From assembly GCA_024233835.1 (NCBI GenBank), contig JACKPC010000004.1:439888-503887 (forward strand): a stretch of 64,000 nucleotides of DNA, given 5' to 3'. Both the position numbers and the translations under genes were made by a program. A model generated the notes under the pieces. The model was not told the DNA's origin and made no database searches. It saw only the letters and a list, made by a program, of their open reading frames with translations. The DNA comes from Leptospiraceae bacterium. GTDB taxonomy: Bacteria; Spirochaetota; Leptospiria; Leptospirales; Leptospiraceae. This document shows, one piece after another, positions 10,101-17,157 of this stretch (its first letter is position 1; every line of letters starts with the position of its first letter).

Positions 10101-10522
10101 CGAAAATACCAGTCCCTTCCCTTTGTAACACTTACATTCGTAGAGGCCGGGGTAATGGCCGGAATAAAATTCTTTTCGTATACATCTCCCCCGGCTAAAG
10201 AACAGGTACTAAAGCGGTGACCGATAACAGCGAGAGCTTTCCCGTCCCTGACCAGTTGTTCGGCTACAGCACGGGCTTTATCGTCTTTATCTTCATCATT
10301 GTAGATATCGAGTTCGACCCGCATACCCTTAATCCCACCCCGTCGGTTAATATTATTAATATGCAAAAGAATGGCATCCCGCATATAGGAACCGGCACGG
10401 GTATTTTCATTTCCCATGAATGCAATATGAATTGTCCGGGAACTCTGGTTGGGTATATACAGGTATAAAAGGTATAAAATAAAGGCAGCAAAAATAACGA
10501 CTGTTAAGTGCTTTTTCTTCAA
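7148..10522 (-). CDS. Periplasmic-binding / MscS channel / cyclic-nucleotide-binding fusion protein
   Basis: A single 1124-residue chain with an unusual domain order. Residues 7-22 are an export/anchor helix. Residues ~31-400 are a type-I periplasmic binding domain of the branched-chain amino acid type (AFMGNENTRAGSYMRDAILL, INRRGGIKGMRVEL, PAITPASTNVSV, FAYDSALVLMHAIEQAG). Residues ~425-605 form a second extracellular domain (VYTGIKMNKL, FFMDFFLWFRF, YHVKGTFKLD, LSFRHRKL) that resembles the ligand-binding domain of pentameric ligand-gated channels; this assignment is tentative. Hydrophobic segments lie near 618-640, 648-676, 690-710, 730-750 and 757-785. Residues ~740-930 are the MscS pore and beta domain (SGVIAMIIGLAIQINISNIF, ESPFNVGDWIQMG, RTTRIKTRDNNVLSIPNA). 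Residues ~962-1085 are a cyclic-nucleotide-binding domain with phosphate cassette FFGEMSLLTGEARTASI. Inferred role: an ion channel gated by an outside ligand and an inside cyclic nucleotide. Confidence 0.88.
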   Translation of the reverse strand: MKKKHLTVVIFAAFILYLLYLYIPNQSSRTIHIAFMGNENTRAGSYMRDAILLHINNINRRGGIKGMRVELDIYNDEDKDDKARAVAEQLVRDGKALAVIGHRFSTCSLAGGDVYEKNFIPAITPASTNVSVTKGRDWYFRTVFNDNLQGRFLANYSRRILQQKKVFIIEEDLPYGKYLSQVFAETSRELGVFLQQKWSFAIKDPALDEKIQTIVKDFTRFKREGTIFLAMHGKEAVIFIKLLREKGIKNPIITPDSFASEVFPGNSSAFSDTIASVSDIFTTTPLIFDTASEKALEFYDNFGKAYGKEPDWLSAFAYDSALVLMHAIEQAGISGKLENLKEDRKRIRDYLSGMNSIENSVEGVTGFNYFDANGDAPKPVSIGVYKNKSVISALTQLKSVRNLFELSDIERSLKDGLILHIDNRYMYKTNVVYTGIKMNKLSELNPGKGSFFMDFFLWFRFQEDIKPEDIIFTNALEAINLGAPLEEERQDRIIYRLYHVKGTFKLDSLPGRHAMGQHVLGLSFRHRKLSRNNLIYVTDVLGMGFAHSEDLTDRLQKSQVLSNPDWEIDRVWFYQDVSEEDSLGVPRYLNVSGGKVEYSKFNSALRIKKSQISMKSSIPNFLAPYLLGMSFIVVVSFPVLSKRNAILRNLSFVTWFLQVCFTFFLILCAEVVLVDLFVEKTSINKLQVMVTIFDILWWLVPAIFLNWAINRFIWTPLQENTGRKIPTVVRRLISFLIYVLAFFGIIAYVFDQKLTSLLATSGVIAMIIGLAIQINISNIFSGIAINMESPFNVGDWIQMGSYDEGKVIDITWRTTRIKTRDNNVLSIPNAIASESVVKNFNYPDTQFELWFFVHVDPSHTPERVQKILMDAVLSTTVIAKGAIPYTRFKGFTEWSAKYGVYFILDDYGKRYAHEEVVWKRVWSHLNRAGIMPAIQRQELHMFKGVKARGEEAATRPIVLLEEIDIFHPFSDESKKYLSERMHKLNYRPNKTIVQQGEAGNSMFVIVEGMVRVIVDVGEGNTIEVARLGAGNFFGEMSLLTGEARTASIVSGTDTYLYQITKEDIAPLIEKEPEVMQHLSEVLISRKMKTESEKDQHLASKMDKQNQMQESLQQKIQRFFGFGKS

Positions 10523-10664
10523 GCAGGAAACCCTCCCCTGAATTAAAGTACCAAAGAAAAGGATAAGCCTTTTTAGAGAAGAAATTTTTTACATATAAGC
10601 CCTTTCAAAATAAATCCTTGTTAGATATCTTTATGATGAGGTACTGGTTTTAGGACAGGTGACT

Positions 10665-11936
10665 ATGAAAAAAAAGCTCTCCATTCAAAATCAGATACTA
10701 CTCGCAATGCTCATCGGCCCGGCTTTAGGCCTCGTTTTAAGCTATCTCGGATACTCCTCCCTCTCTAATAACTGGATAAAGCCTTTCGGAGACATTTTCA
10801 TAAACCTTCTAAAACTCATCGCCATTCCCCTCGTTCTGGTTTCTGTTACCAATGCCATCGCCAGCTTTCGGGATGACCCCCAGAATCTTACCCGCAAAGG
10901 TTTAAAAACCCTCGGCATCTACATGTTCACAACCATTTCAGCCGTGAGTATAGGTCTATTAATTGCCAACGTAACCAAACCGGGCAGTAAGGTTTCACCG
11001 GAAATTAAAATTCTGCTTCGAGAGAAGTTTGAGAAAAAATACGAAGAAAAGGCCAAAACAGCCGAGGAAGTAAAAAAACAGAGTCCCATTCAACCAATTG
11101 TAGACATGTTTCCCTCCAATATCTTCAGTTCTCTAGCAGATACCAAGAACATGCTACAGGTAATCACCTTCGCCATTCTCTTAGGACTCGCCATCATGTT
11201 TACCGATCCCAAATACGCAGACCCGGTAAAAGATTTGTTTCACGGTTTAAACGAAGTTTTAATCACTATGGTAGACCTCATAATGAAACTCGCTCCTTAC
11301 GGAGTATTCGCCCTGCTCTGCTCTCTTGTCACAGAAATAGGTGGAGACAACCCGATTATGGCCATCAAAATTCTCGCTGCCCTCGGATACTATTCTCTCA
11401 TAGTAGTTCTGGGGCTTGGCATTATGATATTTTTATTCTATCCTCTCATGATAAAAATTGTAGCGGGCTATGATCCAAAGAAATTCTTCAAAGGCATGAT
11501 ACCTGCCATGACCACAGCTTTTTACACCAGTTCCAGTGCTGCCACACTATCAGTCACCATGAAGTGTGTAAAAGAAAACCTCGGAATATCCAAGAAAACT
11601 GCCGACACAGTCCTTCCCCTCGGTGCCACCATCAATATGGACGGAACCAGTCTCTACCAGGCAGTTGCCGCCCTATTTATTGCCCAGGCCTATAACCTCG
11701 ATTTGAGTATTACCCAGCAACTGGGAATCCTCGCCACTGCAACCCTCGCATCTATAGGTGCCGCTGCCGTTCCCGGCGCCGGAATCGTAATGCTGGTAAT
11801 AGTGTTGGAACAGGCACAGGTTCCTACAGAAGGAATTGCCCTCATTTTTGCTGTAGATAGGATCCTCGACATGTGCCGAACCATGGTAAATGTAACGGGG
11901 GATGCCAGCGTCTGCATTCTTGTTGATAAAAAATAA
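10665..11936 (+). CDS. Dicarboxylate/amino acid:cation symporter (DAACS family)
   Basis: A 423-residue inner-membrane protein with eight or more hydrophobic segments. Family signatures: the serine-rich re-entrant loop TAFYTSSSAATLSVT, the substrate/Na+ site GATINMDGTSLYQAVAALF, and TRP-like ending DRILDMCRTMVNVTGDAS (Asp/Arg/Asn cluster that binds the substrate carboxylates). These are the marks of GltP/DctA/GltT transporters, which take up glutamate, aspartate or C4-dicarboxylates with H+ or Na+. The ATG at 10665, with AGG 5 bp upstream, is preferred over an in-frame GTG at 10659 that overlaps the ribosome site. It is a single-gene unit, divergent from the channel fusion gene. Downstream lies a long repeat-rich spacer. 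Confidence 0.93.
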   Translation: MKKKLSIQNQILLAMLIGPALGLVLSYLGYSSLSNNWIKPFGDIFINLLKLIAIPLVLVSVTNAIASFRDDPQNLTRKGLKTLGIYMFTTISAVSIGLLIANVTKPGSKVSPEIKILLREKFEKKYEEKAKTAEEVKKQSPIQPIVDMFPSNIFSSLADTKNMLQVITFAILLGLAIMFTDPKYADPVKDLFHGLNEVLITMVDLIMKLAPYGVFALLCSLVTEIGGDNPIMAIKILAALGYYSLIVVLGLGIMIFLFYPLMIKIVAGYDPKKFFKGMIPAMTTAFYTSSSAATLSVTMKCVKENLGISKKTADTVLPLGATINMDGTSLYQAVAALFIAQAYNLDLSITQQLGILATATLASIGAAAVPGAGIVMLVIVLEQAQVPTEGIALIFAVDRILDMCRTMVNVTGDASVCILVDKK

Positions 11937-11960
11937 TTCCAACCTATCCCCCATACCTTA

Positions 11961-12154
11961 GCAAAGATACCTTAAAAATAAAACTTCCCCCTTTCCTGCG
12001 CAATTAACCTAACCCCCGCCTTCCCCATTTCGACAGGCTCAATGACCGGGGAAGGAGCCGCTTCGCGAAGATGCTCTATTTTTTCCTCAGTAGTCGAAGT
12101 ACGTTCACAGAGCCCGCCGGCTGAGCGATGACGTAAGTCTGAGCCGAAGCCAAG
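11961..12154. repeat. Dispersed-repeat block downstream of the symporter gene
   Basis: This block fills most of the 389-bp gap 11937-12325. It holds three modules also found elsewhere in the window. Module alpha (11961-12000) matches 16336-16375 in inverted orientation with about two mismatches in 40. Module beta (12061-12086, CTTCGCGAAGATGCTCTATT) matches 16391-16415, also inverted. The core CTGAGCGATGACGTAAGTCT followed by GAGCCGAAGCCAAG (12121-12154) recurs at 19225, 21401 and, interrupted, at 22329/22440. The TTCGACAGGCTCAATGACCG segment near 12029 is of the widespread REP-like type. Confidence 0.75.
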
Positions 12155-12236
12155 GTAGGGGTAAAAGGTTTTTTTTTACAAAACCGTAAAAAAAATAAAA
12201 GTTAGTATTGACATAATTTTAAATAGAGTCCTTTTA

Positions 12237-12265
12237 TTGACAAAGTGCTCTCTAGTTTGTGTATT
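12237..12265 (+). promoter_or_regulatory. Sigma-70 promoter candidate for ompL1
   Basis: TTGACA at 12237-12242, a 17-bp spacer, then TGTATT at 12260-12265. It is 60 bp upstream of the ompL1 start, which has an AGGGG ribosome site at about 12313. A second TTGACA lies at 12208 without an equally good -10. Confidence 0.5.
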
Positions 12266-12325
12266 TCCAGATCCATACATTAGAGAATAACAATATTCTA
12301 TTCTTACTAAAAAAAGGGGATTTTC

Positions 12326-13213
12326 ATGATTAGAAAGATCAGTGTATTTCTTTCTCTATCCATTATTGGACTTGTCCTTGGCACTTCCCTGTCTGCCAAG
12401 CCAAGGGTTATAATTGGTGCAGGTTTGCAGTTCGACCCGAACTCTCTGGGTGGAACTTTCGTAAAAGATGGTCTTGATTCCGGTGTTACTAAAAAAGACG
12501 ATTATGGTAACTATGCAGGTGTTCAAAAAATCTTTATTGCAGAAAACAAGTTACAGACCCTCGAAAACCTAACCGGAGGAATGTTCAACTATAAAACAAA
12601 CGGACCGATGACAGCTGGAAGCTTAACACTCGGTTTTGAAAATGATTTATACGATGAAGGTAAAAATGGCGGTTTCTTTTACAGGGTAGGACTGAACTTA
12701 TCGACCGTAGTAAGTGGCGGACACAAGACAGCTACTTTCATGGGATATAAGTGGTATGACGCTCGCTGGTTCTACAAATCTATGGTGATTCCGGCCTTCT
12801 TAGGTATTAAATTAGATGCCGGTCCAGGAAGTTTCTACATGGCTCCCGGTGTTCATTGGTACAAAGCTGAATGGCAGGTAAAAGGAACTATCGACGGTTA
12901 TGGCATTGAACAGGCTACCGGCGGTATGTCCAAAAAACTTCCTGTAGTAGGAGATGCAATGAATCCTTCTGCTTACAATGAAGACGCTAAATTTGATGGA
13001 AGTGGAATGGGCTTTAGCTGGTTAATCGGGGTTCAAACCAAGATTACTGACAGTGGTTATGCGTTCTTTGAACTGGAAACCCACTCTTCTTACACCATTG
13101 GAAATGCAGGAACCAAGTCTGCCGGTGGTATGGCCGGACTTAGCCCAATGCCTGCTTATCCCGTAACTGTAGGTGGAACTGTTTACCGTTTCGGTTACAA
13201 ACACGAGCTTTAA
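12326..13213 (+). CDS. ompL1: Outer-membrane porin OmpL1 homologue
   Basis: A 295-residue protein with a signal peptide cleaved after LSA-K (residue ~24). From memory, several stretches match leptospiral OmpL1: the start IIGAGLQFDPNSLGGTFVKD, then IAENKLQTLENLTGG, FFYRVGLNLSTVVSGG, MVIPAFLGIKLD, the late GFSWLIGVQTKITDSGYAFF and FELETHSSYTIGNA, and the C-terminal GGTVYRFGYKHEL. Family knowledge: OmpL1 is a trimeric transmembrane beta-barrel porin of the leptospiral outer membrane. It has its own promoter candidate and strong ribosome site. A lipoprotein gene follows after 18 bp and is probably co-transcribed. The surface loops differ from pathogen OmpL1, as expected for loop regions. Confidence 0.85.
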   Translation: MIRKISVFLSLSIIGLVLGTSLSAKPRVIIGAGLQFDPNSLGGTFVKDGLDSGVTKKDDYGNYAGVQKIFIAENKLQTLENLTGGMFNYKTNGPMTAGSLTLGFENDLYDEGKNGGFFYRVGLNLSTVVSGGHKTATFMGYKWYDARWFYKSMVIPAFLGIKLDAGPGSFYMAPGVHWYKAEWQVKGTIDGYGIEQATGGMSKKLPVVGDAMNPSAYNEDAKFDGSGMGFSWLIGVQTKITDSGYAFFELETHSSYTIGNAGTKSAGGMAGLSPMPAYPVTVGGTVYRFGYKHEL

Positions 13214-13231
13214 TCTGGAGGAATCTAATTT

Positions 13232-15310
13232 ATGAAAAGAATAAAACAATTATTATTAATTTCGATCCTGGGAATTTCCTTAAGCCTCGGGACTGTAGGT
13301 TGTAAAAAAGAACAGTGGGGAGGCGACGCCATGACCGGTGCCCTCATGGCATCTATGGTAAAAGGTCTCGCTACCGGAAACTGCTTAATCAGCATTAACG
13401 CCGCCGGCCTCTGGAATGGAACAGTTGTTCAAAAGGCTATTGCTTCCGGTGCTTCCGGTACTACAGATAGTGCTAATACATTTGATAAAGTTGACTATCA
13501 GAATGCCACCGGCAAAACCCTGACTGACACAGAATGGGGACTTGTTTCCTACAATGAGAAATACGATGCTTTCATGAATCCGGTAGATGCTTCAAAATTC
13601 ACTGTGGAAACTAGAAATAAAATTTTAAAATACGGTCATGGTGCTACTTTGGCTGGTGTTTATCTAAGTGGACCTGCAACGGTTTGTAAAGCAGATGCTA
13701 CTACAGCAGGAGCCACCTTAAAAGCCGCTGCTGATGCGGTTCTGGCAAAATTAACAGATGCTGAAAAAACAGATTTAGATGATTTCTTTAAAACAACAAC
13801 AACATTTGCATCTACCGGTACAGCAGGCGTGGGAGCAGCTTTATCCGCTGTAGTAGCAGGTGCTTGCTCTGCCACTCTCTCCAGTCTTCTAAGTGGTGGT
13901 CTTACAGCTCTGCATATAAATTACACACAATATTTATCCTCCAGTGCCGCTGCTGTAAGGTTTTCAAAAGGTTCCGGGATTGCAGCCTGTGCACAAATTC
14001 CTAAAGCCAGTTGTAGCTTTGGAGGTTTAACTACAGCCAATCGATTAGCAGATGTAAAAAATGCTATCGCGGTTACCCAAACCTTAAAAGCAAATAAGGA
14101 CTGTCCGGCTTATAATGGAAACCTTTACAAAGGAGTTCTCTCTAACCTGATTAAAGGTCTACCTACCGATGCTACAACTGAGAATGCGGAATTAGCAAAA
14201 TCCGGTTTAGGACTTGCTATGAACGGTGCCGGAAATACAGGAGAACTCGCAGGATTTTCAAAATCAACCGATCTGTATAGTATGTCTGGTACTCTACAAA
14301 CAGTAACAACGACAACAAATAGTGTATTGGCATCATCAGCCTATCCAAAATTTGGCTCTCTTGTAAGTATGGGCTTTGGTTCTCTTCATCCGATGAAAGA
14401 AGGAAATACAGCTTACAATACAGATTCCGCCAGTACAAGCGCACTTCTGGCAACCGGTGGTTCTAATATCGCGGTAACTTCTGTAGACTCCTGTGTAGCT
14501 CTCGGATTATCAGAAGGACCCTATCCAAACGCAAAACAGGGAAGTAGAAAGCCCCTTGCAGAACCCAGAGAAATTGCTTACCAATTTAGCACAAACGGTC
14601 AAGCTTCTACTGCTTATGCAAAAATCGCTTCTAGTTCAGCAGTATTTCTTACAACTGTAACCACTTCCACTGCAGGAACTGATGTAACTTCATCGGAAGT
14701 ACTCATTAATGGAATGTCGGTTAAAGTAAACTTTACAACTCCCGCAGCAGATGGAAGCATGAATTCTAAATCAATTGTTGTTGATGGACAAACAGCAGTA
14801 GCAGGAAAGATAACTTTAAATACTTCATCGGGAGAAAAACTAACTTTCACCGTTGATCCTATTACTTATTCAACAGCTACTACAAGCTATCAGGTTGTCG
14901 TTAGAGTATCAGCAGATACTTCAACCACATTTCTTGCAGCAGATGGAACAGCTTTTCCTGGAAAAATAACTGGTGGATACCCAATGATACCCAGTGGTAG
15001 TGATATGATTGCCTGTAACAGCTCATTCAGAGAAAAAAGTCCGGTTTCAGCAGCTTTAGCCAACGCACAGTACAACGGAGACCAAAAGCTTCCTGTTGAC
15101 ATCTCAAGCACAGGTGCAGATAGCGGCAAATCCAGCCTTCTTTCCCTCTGTGTATACGGAAACGATACTACAGCTAACACCACCCTTGGAACTGTATTAT
15201 CTACAGCTCTGGGAGGCTATGTTAGCACCGGTACATCTCCCGATCCAGTTCAAGCTTGTTCAGAACTGGCAAAAGCAGCGGCTTCCAGTTTTGCTGAGGT
15301 AACCAAGTAA
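13232..15310 (+). CDS. Putative lipoprotein co-transcribed with ompL1
   Basis: A 692-residue protein with a lipoprotein signal (KRIKQLLLISILGISLSL core, lipobox GTVGC at ~20-24) followed by KKEQWGG. The mature region is Ala/Thr/Ser-rich with scattered cysteines (NCLISINAAG, VAGACSATLSS, AACAQIPKASCSFGG, KDCPAYNG, MIACNSSF, LSLCVYG, VQACSELAK), which suggests several disulfides. No known domain was recognised. It follows the ompL1 homologue by 18 bp with a GGAGGA ribosome site, so the two are likely one operon and this lipoprotein may work at the outer membrane next to the porin; that link is inferred. Two hairpins close the unit: TACCACTG/CAGTGGTA at 15340-15362 and a T-tailed one at 15417. 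Confidence 0.82.
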   Translation: MKRIKQLLLISILGISLSLGTVGCKKEQWGGDAMTGALMASMVKGLATGNCLISINAAGLWNGTVVQKAIASGASGTTDSANTFDKVDYQNATGKTLTDTEWGLVSYNEKYDAFMNPVDASKFTVETRNKILKYGHGATLAGVYLSGPATVCKADATTAGATLKAAADAVLAKLTDAEKTDLDDFFKTTTTFASTGTAGVGAALSAVVAGACSATLSSLLSGGLTALHINYTQYLSSSAAAVRFSKGSGIAACAQIPKASCSFGGLTTANRLADVKNAIAVTQTLKANKDCPAYNGNLYKGVLSNLIKGLPTDATTENAELAKSGLGLAMNGAGNTGELAGFSKSTDLYSMSGTLQTVTTTTNSVLASSAYPKFGSLVSMGFGSLHPMKEGNTAYNTDSASTSALLATGGSNIAVTSVDSCVALGLSEGPYPNAKQGSRKPLAEPREIAYQFSTNGQASTAYAKIASSSAVFLTTVTTSTAGTDVTSSEVLINGMSVKVNFTTPAADGSMNSKSIVVDGQTAVAGKITLNTSSGEKLTFTVDPITYSTATTSYQVVVRVSADTSTTFLAADGTAFPGKITGGYPMIPSGSDMIACNSSFREKSPVSAALANAQYNGDQKLPVDISSTGADSGKSSLLSLCVYGNDTTANTTLGTVLSTALGGYVSTGTSPDPVQACSELAKAAASSFAEVTK

Positions 15311-15416
15311 AAAAAAACAGTATCTAGAATTTTTTCCTTTACCACTGCCGGGTGCAGTGGTAAGGTAGAAAACAATTTACGTTCTCATTTCTGAGATTCT
15401 CCTATTATCTCCACAG

Positions 15417-15443
15417 CCGGGCTTCTCCTCCCGGTTTTTTTTT
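15417..15443 (+). terminator. Rho-independent terminator of the ompL1-lipoprotein unit
   Basis: Stem CCGGG/CCCGG with an 8-nt loop, followed by nine T residues (15435-15443). An upstream hairpin at 15340-15362 (8-bp stem, no T-run) may add to termination. Confidence 0.7.
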
Positions 15444-15445
15444 GT

Positions 15446-15552
15446 CCTTCGGCTACGCTCACCCTTCGGCTCACTGCGTTCGCTCAGGGGTCGCTGCTAT
15501 CACATACGCCGGCTGAGAGAGTGTAACGAGCCGAAGCCAAGCACCGGCTGGA
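15446..15552. repeat. GC-rich dispersed repeat copy
   Basis: Copy of the island repeat: CCTTCGGCTACGCTCACC, TTCGCTCAGGGGTCGCTG, a diverged core CTGAGAGAGTGTAACGAGCC and the tail GAAGCCAAGCACCGGCTGG. It separates the ompL1 unit from the first small cassette. Confidence 0.7.
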
Positions 15553-15605
15553 TGAAGCCTAATAAAAAACTTGCATTTTTTTGATTTTATCCGGAATATT
15601 GATAT

Positions 15606-15923
15606 ATGATTTCCTGGGAAAGTATATTAAACCTATCAAAGCAGATTGAAGAACTGTTCTTTCCTGAAAAAATTATTTTATTTGGTTCCTATGCCTATGG
15701 AGTTCCAACAGAACATTCAGATGTTGATATTCTTGTAATCTTACCTTTTAAAGGCAAAAACTTTCGAAAGTCTTTAGAGATTTATCAAAAAGTAGATGTC
15801 GATTTCTCTGTAGATATAATTGCTCGAAACCCGGAAGACACAGCAATGAGATATAAATATGGTGATCCCTTGATTCATCAGGCACTTGATAATGGTAAGG
15901 TTCTATATGAACGTCATAGTTAA
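15606..15923 (+). CDS. MNT-type nucleotidyltransferase (antitoxin-like)
   Basis: A 105-residue minimal nucleotidyltransferase. The catalytic signature is LFGSYAYGVPTEHSDVDILV (GS-x10-DxD), with a third acidic residue in DVDFSVDIIA. Family knowledge: stand-alone MNT proteins pair with HEPN RNases as toxin-antitoxin modules in which MNT can AMPylate the HEPN toxin. Here a HEPN-like C-terminal fragment follows directly, in an overlapping frame, but its N-terminal half is missing. The protein is full length for the family and ends VLYERHS. It is the first cassette of the repeat-rich island and is preceded by an AT-rich stretch with no clear ribosome site. Confidence 0.85.
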   Translation: MISWESILNLSKQIEELFFPEKIILFGSYAYGVPTEHSDVDILVILPFKGKNFRKSLEIYQKVDVDFSVDIIARNPEDTAMRYKYGDPLIHQALDNGKVLYERHS

Positions 15924-16155
15924 GGTCGAGCATACTCATAATTTAGTAAGCTTGCAAAACACTTTATTATCCTTAAATCCTGCTTTTATTTTTGAGATAA
16001 ATCATTTAAAATTTCTTTCAAGAGCAGCAGTAGACTTTAGATATCCGGGAGAAAATGCAGATCAAGAAGAAGCCGATGAAGCTTTAATGTATTGCATGAG
16101 TCTAAGAGAGAAATTAAAAGCTTCATTAGGAAATGAATACTTTATATTCAAATAA
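15907..16155 (+). pseudogene. HEPN-domain protein remnant (N-terminal half missing)
   Basis: An open frame of 82 residues from ATG 15907 overlaps the end of the MNT gene by 17 bp. It matches only the second half of a HEPN domain: VEHTHNLVSLQNTLLSL, then FLSRAAVDFRYPGENADQEE and a final helix ALMYCMSLREKLKAS. Full HEPN partners of MNT are about 130 residues and start with two helices carrying the WLDLAKYDL- and QQAIEKLLKA-like segments. These are absent here: the MNT stop is followed at once by the mid-domain segment. The likely cause is an internal deletion joining the MNT 3' end to the HEPN midpoint. It may still be translated, but a working RNase is unlikely. Confidence 0.6.
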
Positions 16156-16183
16156 ATACTTGCTAATGAACTCATCCGCTTGC

Positions 16184-16440
16184 TGTCCTTCGGCTGGGGT
16201 CAGGGGTCGCTATGCGATAGCTCGTACCGAAGCACGCCATCTCTTTACCTATAAGTTTTTTACCTATCCCCCTCAATCCCCCTTTCCTAATTCGCTTTGC
16301 TTCGGACTCAGGCTAAGGTCTCGCTCAGCAAAAGTCGCAGGAAAGGGGGAAGTTTGATTTTTAAGGTATCCTTGCAATGTTTGATAACCAGGAAAAATAG
16401 AGCATCTTCGCGAAGCACTATTTCCCCAGCCGGTGAAATA
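16184..16440. repeat. Dispersed-repeat block between HEPN remnant and DUF6883 gene
   Basis: The gap holds CCTTCGGCTGGGGTCAGGGG at 16188, module alpha at 16336-16375 and module beta at 16391-16415 (both inverted relative to 11961-12086), and CCCAGCCGG at the end. No gene is seen here; short frames across it are repeat-derived. Confidence 0.65.
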
Positions 16441-16504
16441 GATACTTACCCCAAAAAAAAACTTGCATTTTAGGCCTAAAACTTATATTTTGCTTAGCAT
16501 ACAC

Positions 16505-16831
16505 ATGAAGATACCCCAGAATGCTCATGTCCCTAAAGACAAGTTAAATAAATACCTATTGGTTCCTAAAAAAGAAAATGACAAATCGAAATTTCTGTCA
16601 CAGGCTGGTTTTTCCCTTCAAAATCCGGAAGAGCTTGAAAAAGCTTTAAGAAAACATATAGAGGAACATGATGCAATCCCGGATAAAGAAAATGAATATG
16701 GAGAATTTTATACAGTTAAAGGGGATTTAGAAGGTTCGAATGGAACTTTTTTAAAAATAATTTCTATCTGGCTGAAAAGAAGAGTAGATCAAATCTTTAG
16801 CTTTATTACCTTAAAACCATGGAAACATTAA
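16505..16831 (+). CDS. DUF6883-like protein
   Basis: A 108-residue protein starting at ATG 16505 (MKIPQNAHVPKDKLNKYLLV). An upstream in-frame ATG at 16463 lies in AT-rich leader and is less likely. Motifs YLLVPKKENDKSKFLSQAGF, then EYGEFYTVKGDLEGSNG and a closing FSFITLKPWKH match the small DUF6883 family, whose members sit next to DUF4926-type genes in bacterial genomes. The function is unknown; a toxin-antitoxin-like role is often suspected from this pairing, but nothing here proves it. Its end overlaps the DUF4926 gene by 13 bp, so the two are translationally coupled. A second copy of the locus at 20122 is truncated by a 203-bp deletion. Confidence 0.72.
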   Translation: MKIPQNAHVPKDKLNKYLLVPKKENDKSKFLSQAGFSLQNPEELEKALRKHIEEHDAIPDKENEYGEFYTVKGDLEGSNGTFLKIISIWLKRRVDQIFSFITLKPWKH

Positions 16832-17073
16832 TACACTCATTTGAACTCTATACAAAAGTATCTCTCAATCAGGACTTTCCGGAGTATAACTTGAAAGCTG
16901 GAGATGTTGCCACTTTAATCGACTTTGTCCCCCACCCTGAAAACAAAGAAGAAGGAGTTGTTCTTGAAATATTTAATACTCTCGGAGAATCACTTAACGT
17001 AGTTTCTATCCCTATATCCTCTATCGACTCCCTCAAAGAAGATGAAATTTTTTCTGTAAGAAAATATTCGTAG
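16819..17073 (+). CDS. DUF4926-like protein, copy 1
   Basis: An 84-residue protein with the DUF4926 pattern: short N-terminal strand, DFPEYNLKAGDVATLIDFVP, a Pro/Glu loop, VVLEIFNTLGESLNVVSIP and a closing DEIFSVRK. It probably folds as a small SH3-like barrel. The start overlaps the DUF6883 gene by 13 bp. It is identical at protein level to the copy at 20233-20487, and the two coding sequences differ by eye only in the stop codon (TAG here, TAA there), which marks a recent duplication. The function is unknown. Confidence 0.75.
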   Translation: METLIHSFELYTKVSLNQDFPEYNLKAGDVATLIDFVPHPENKEEGVVLEIFNTLGESLNVVSIPISSIDSLKEDEIFSVRKYS

Positions 17074-17157
17074 GCCCTTCGGCTGGGGTCAGGGGTCGGT
17101 ATGTTTTTTTTGCTTTACAATTTAATCCCGGAGCATCAACCTTAACACTTGCTTATT

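Noticed and set aside
10659..10664. GTG start of the symporter gene at 10659
   Set aside because: The GTG overlaps the AGG ribosome site of the ATG at 10665, and homologues start near the ATG.
12170..12236. Riboswitch in the ompL1 leader
   Set aside because: The leader is AT-rich with two TTGACA motifs but no long paired structure or known aptamer motif.
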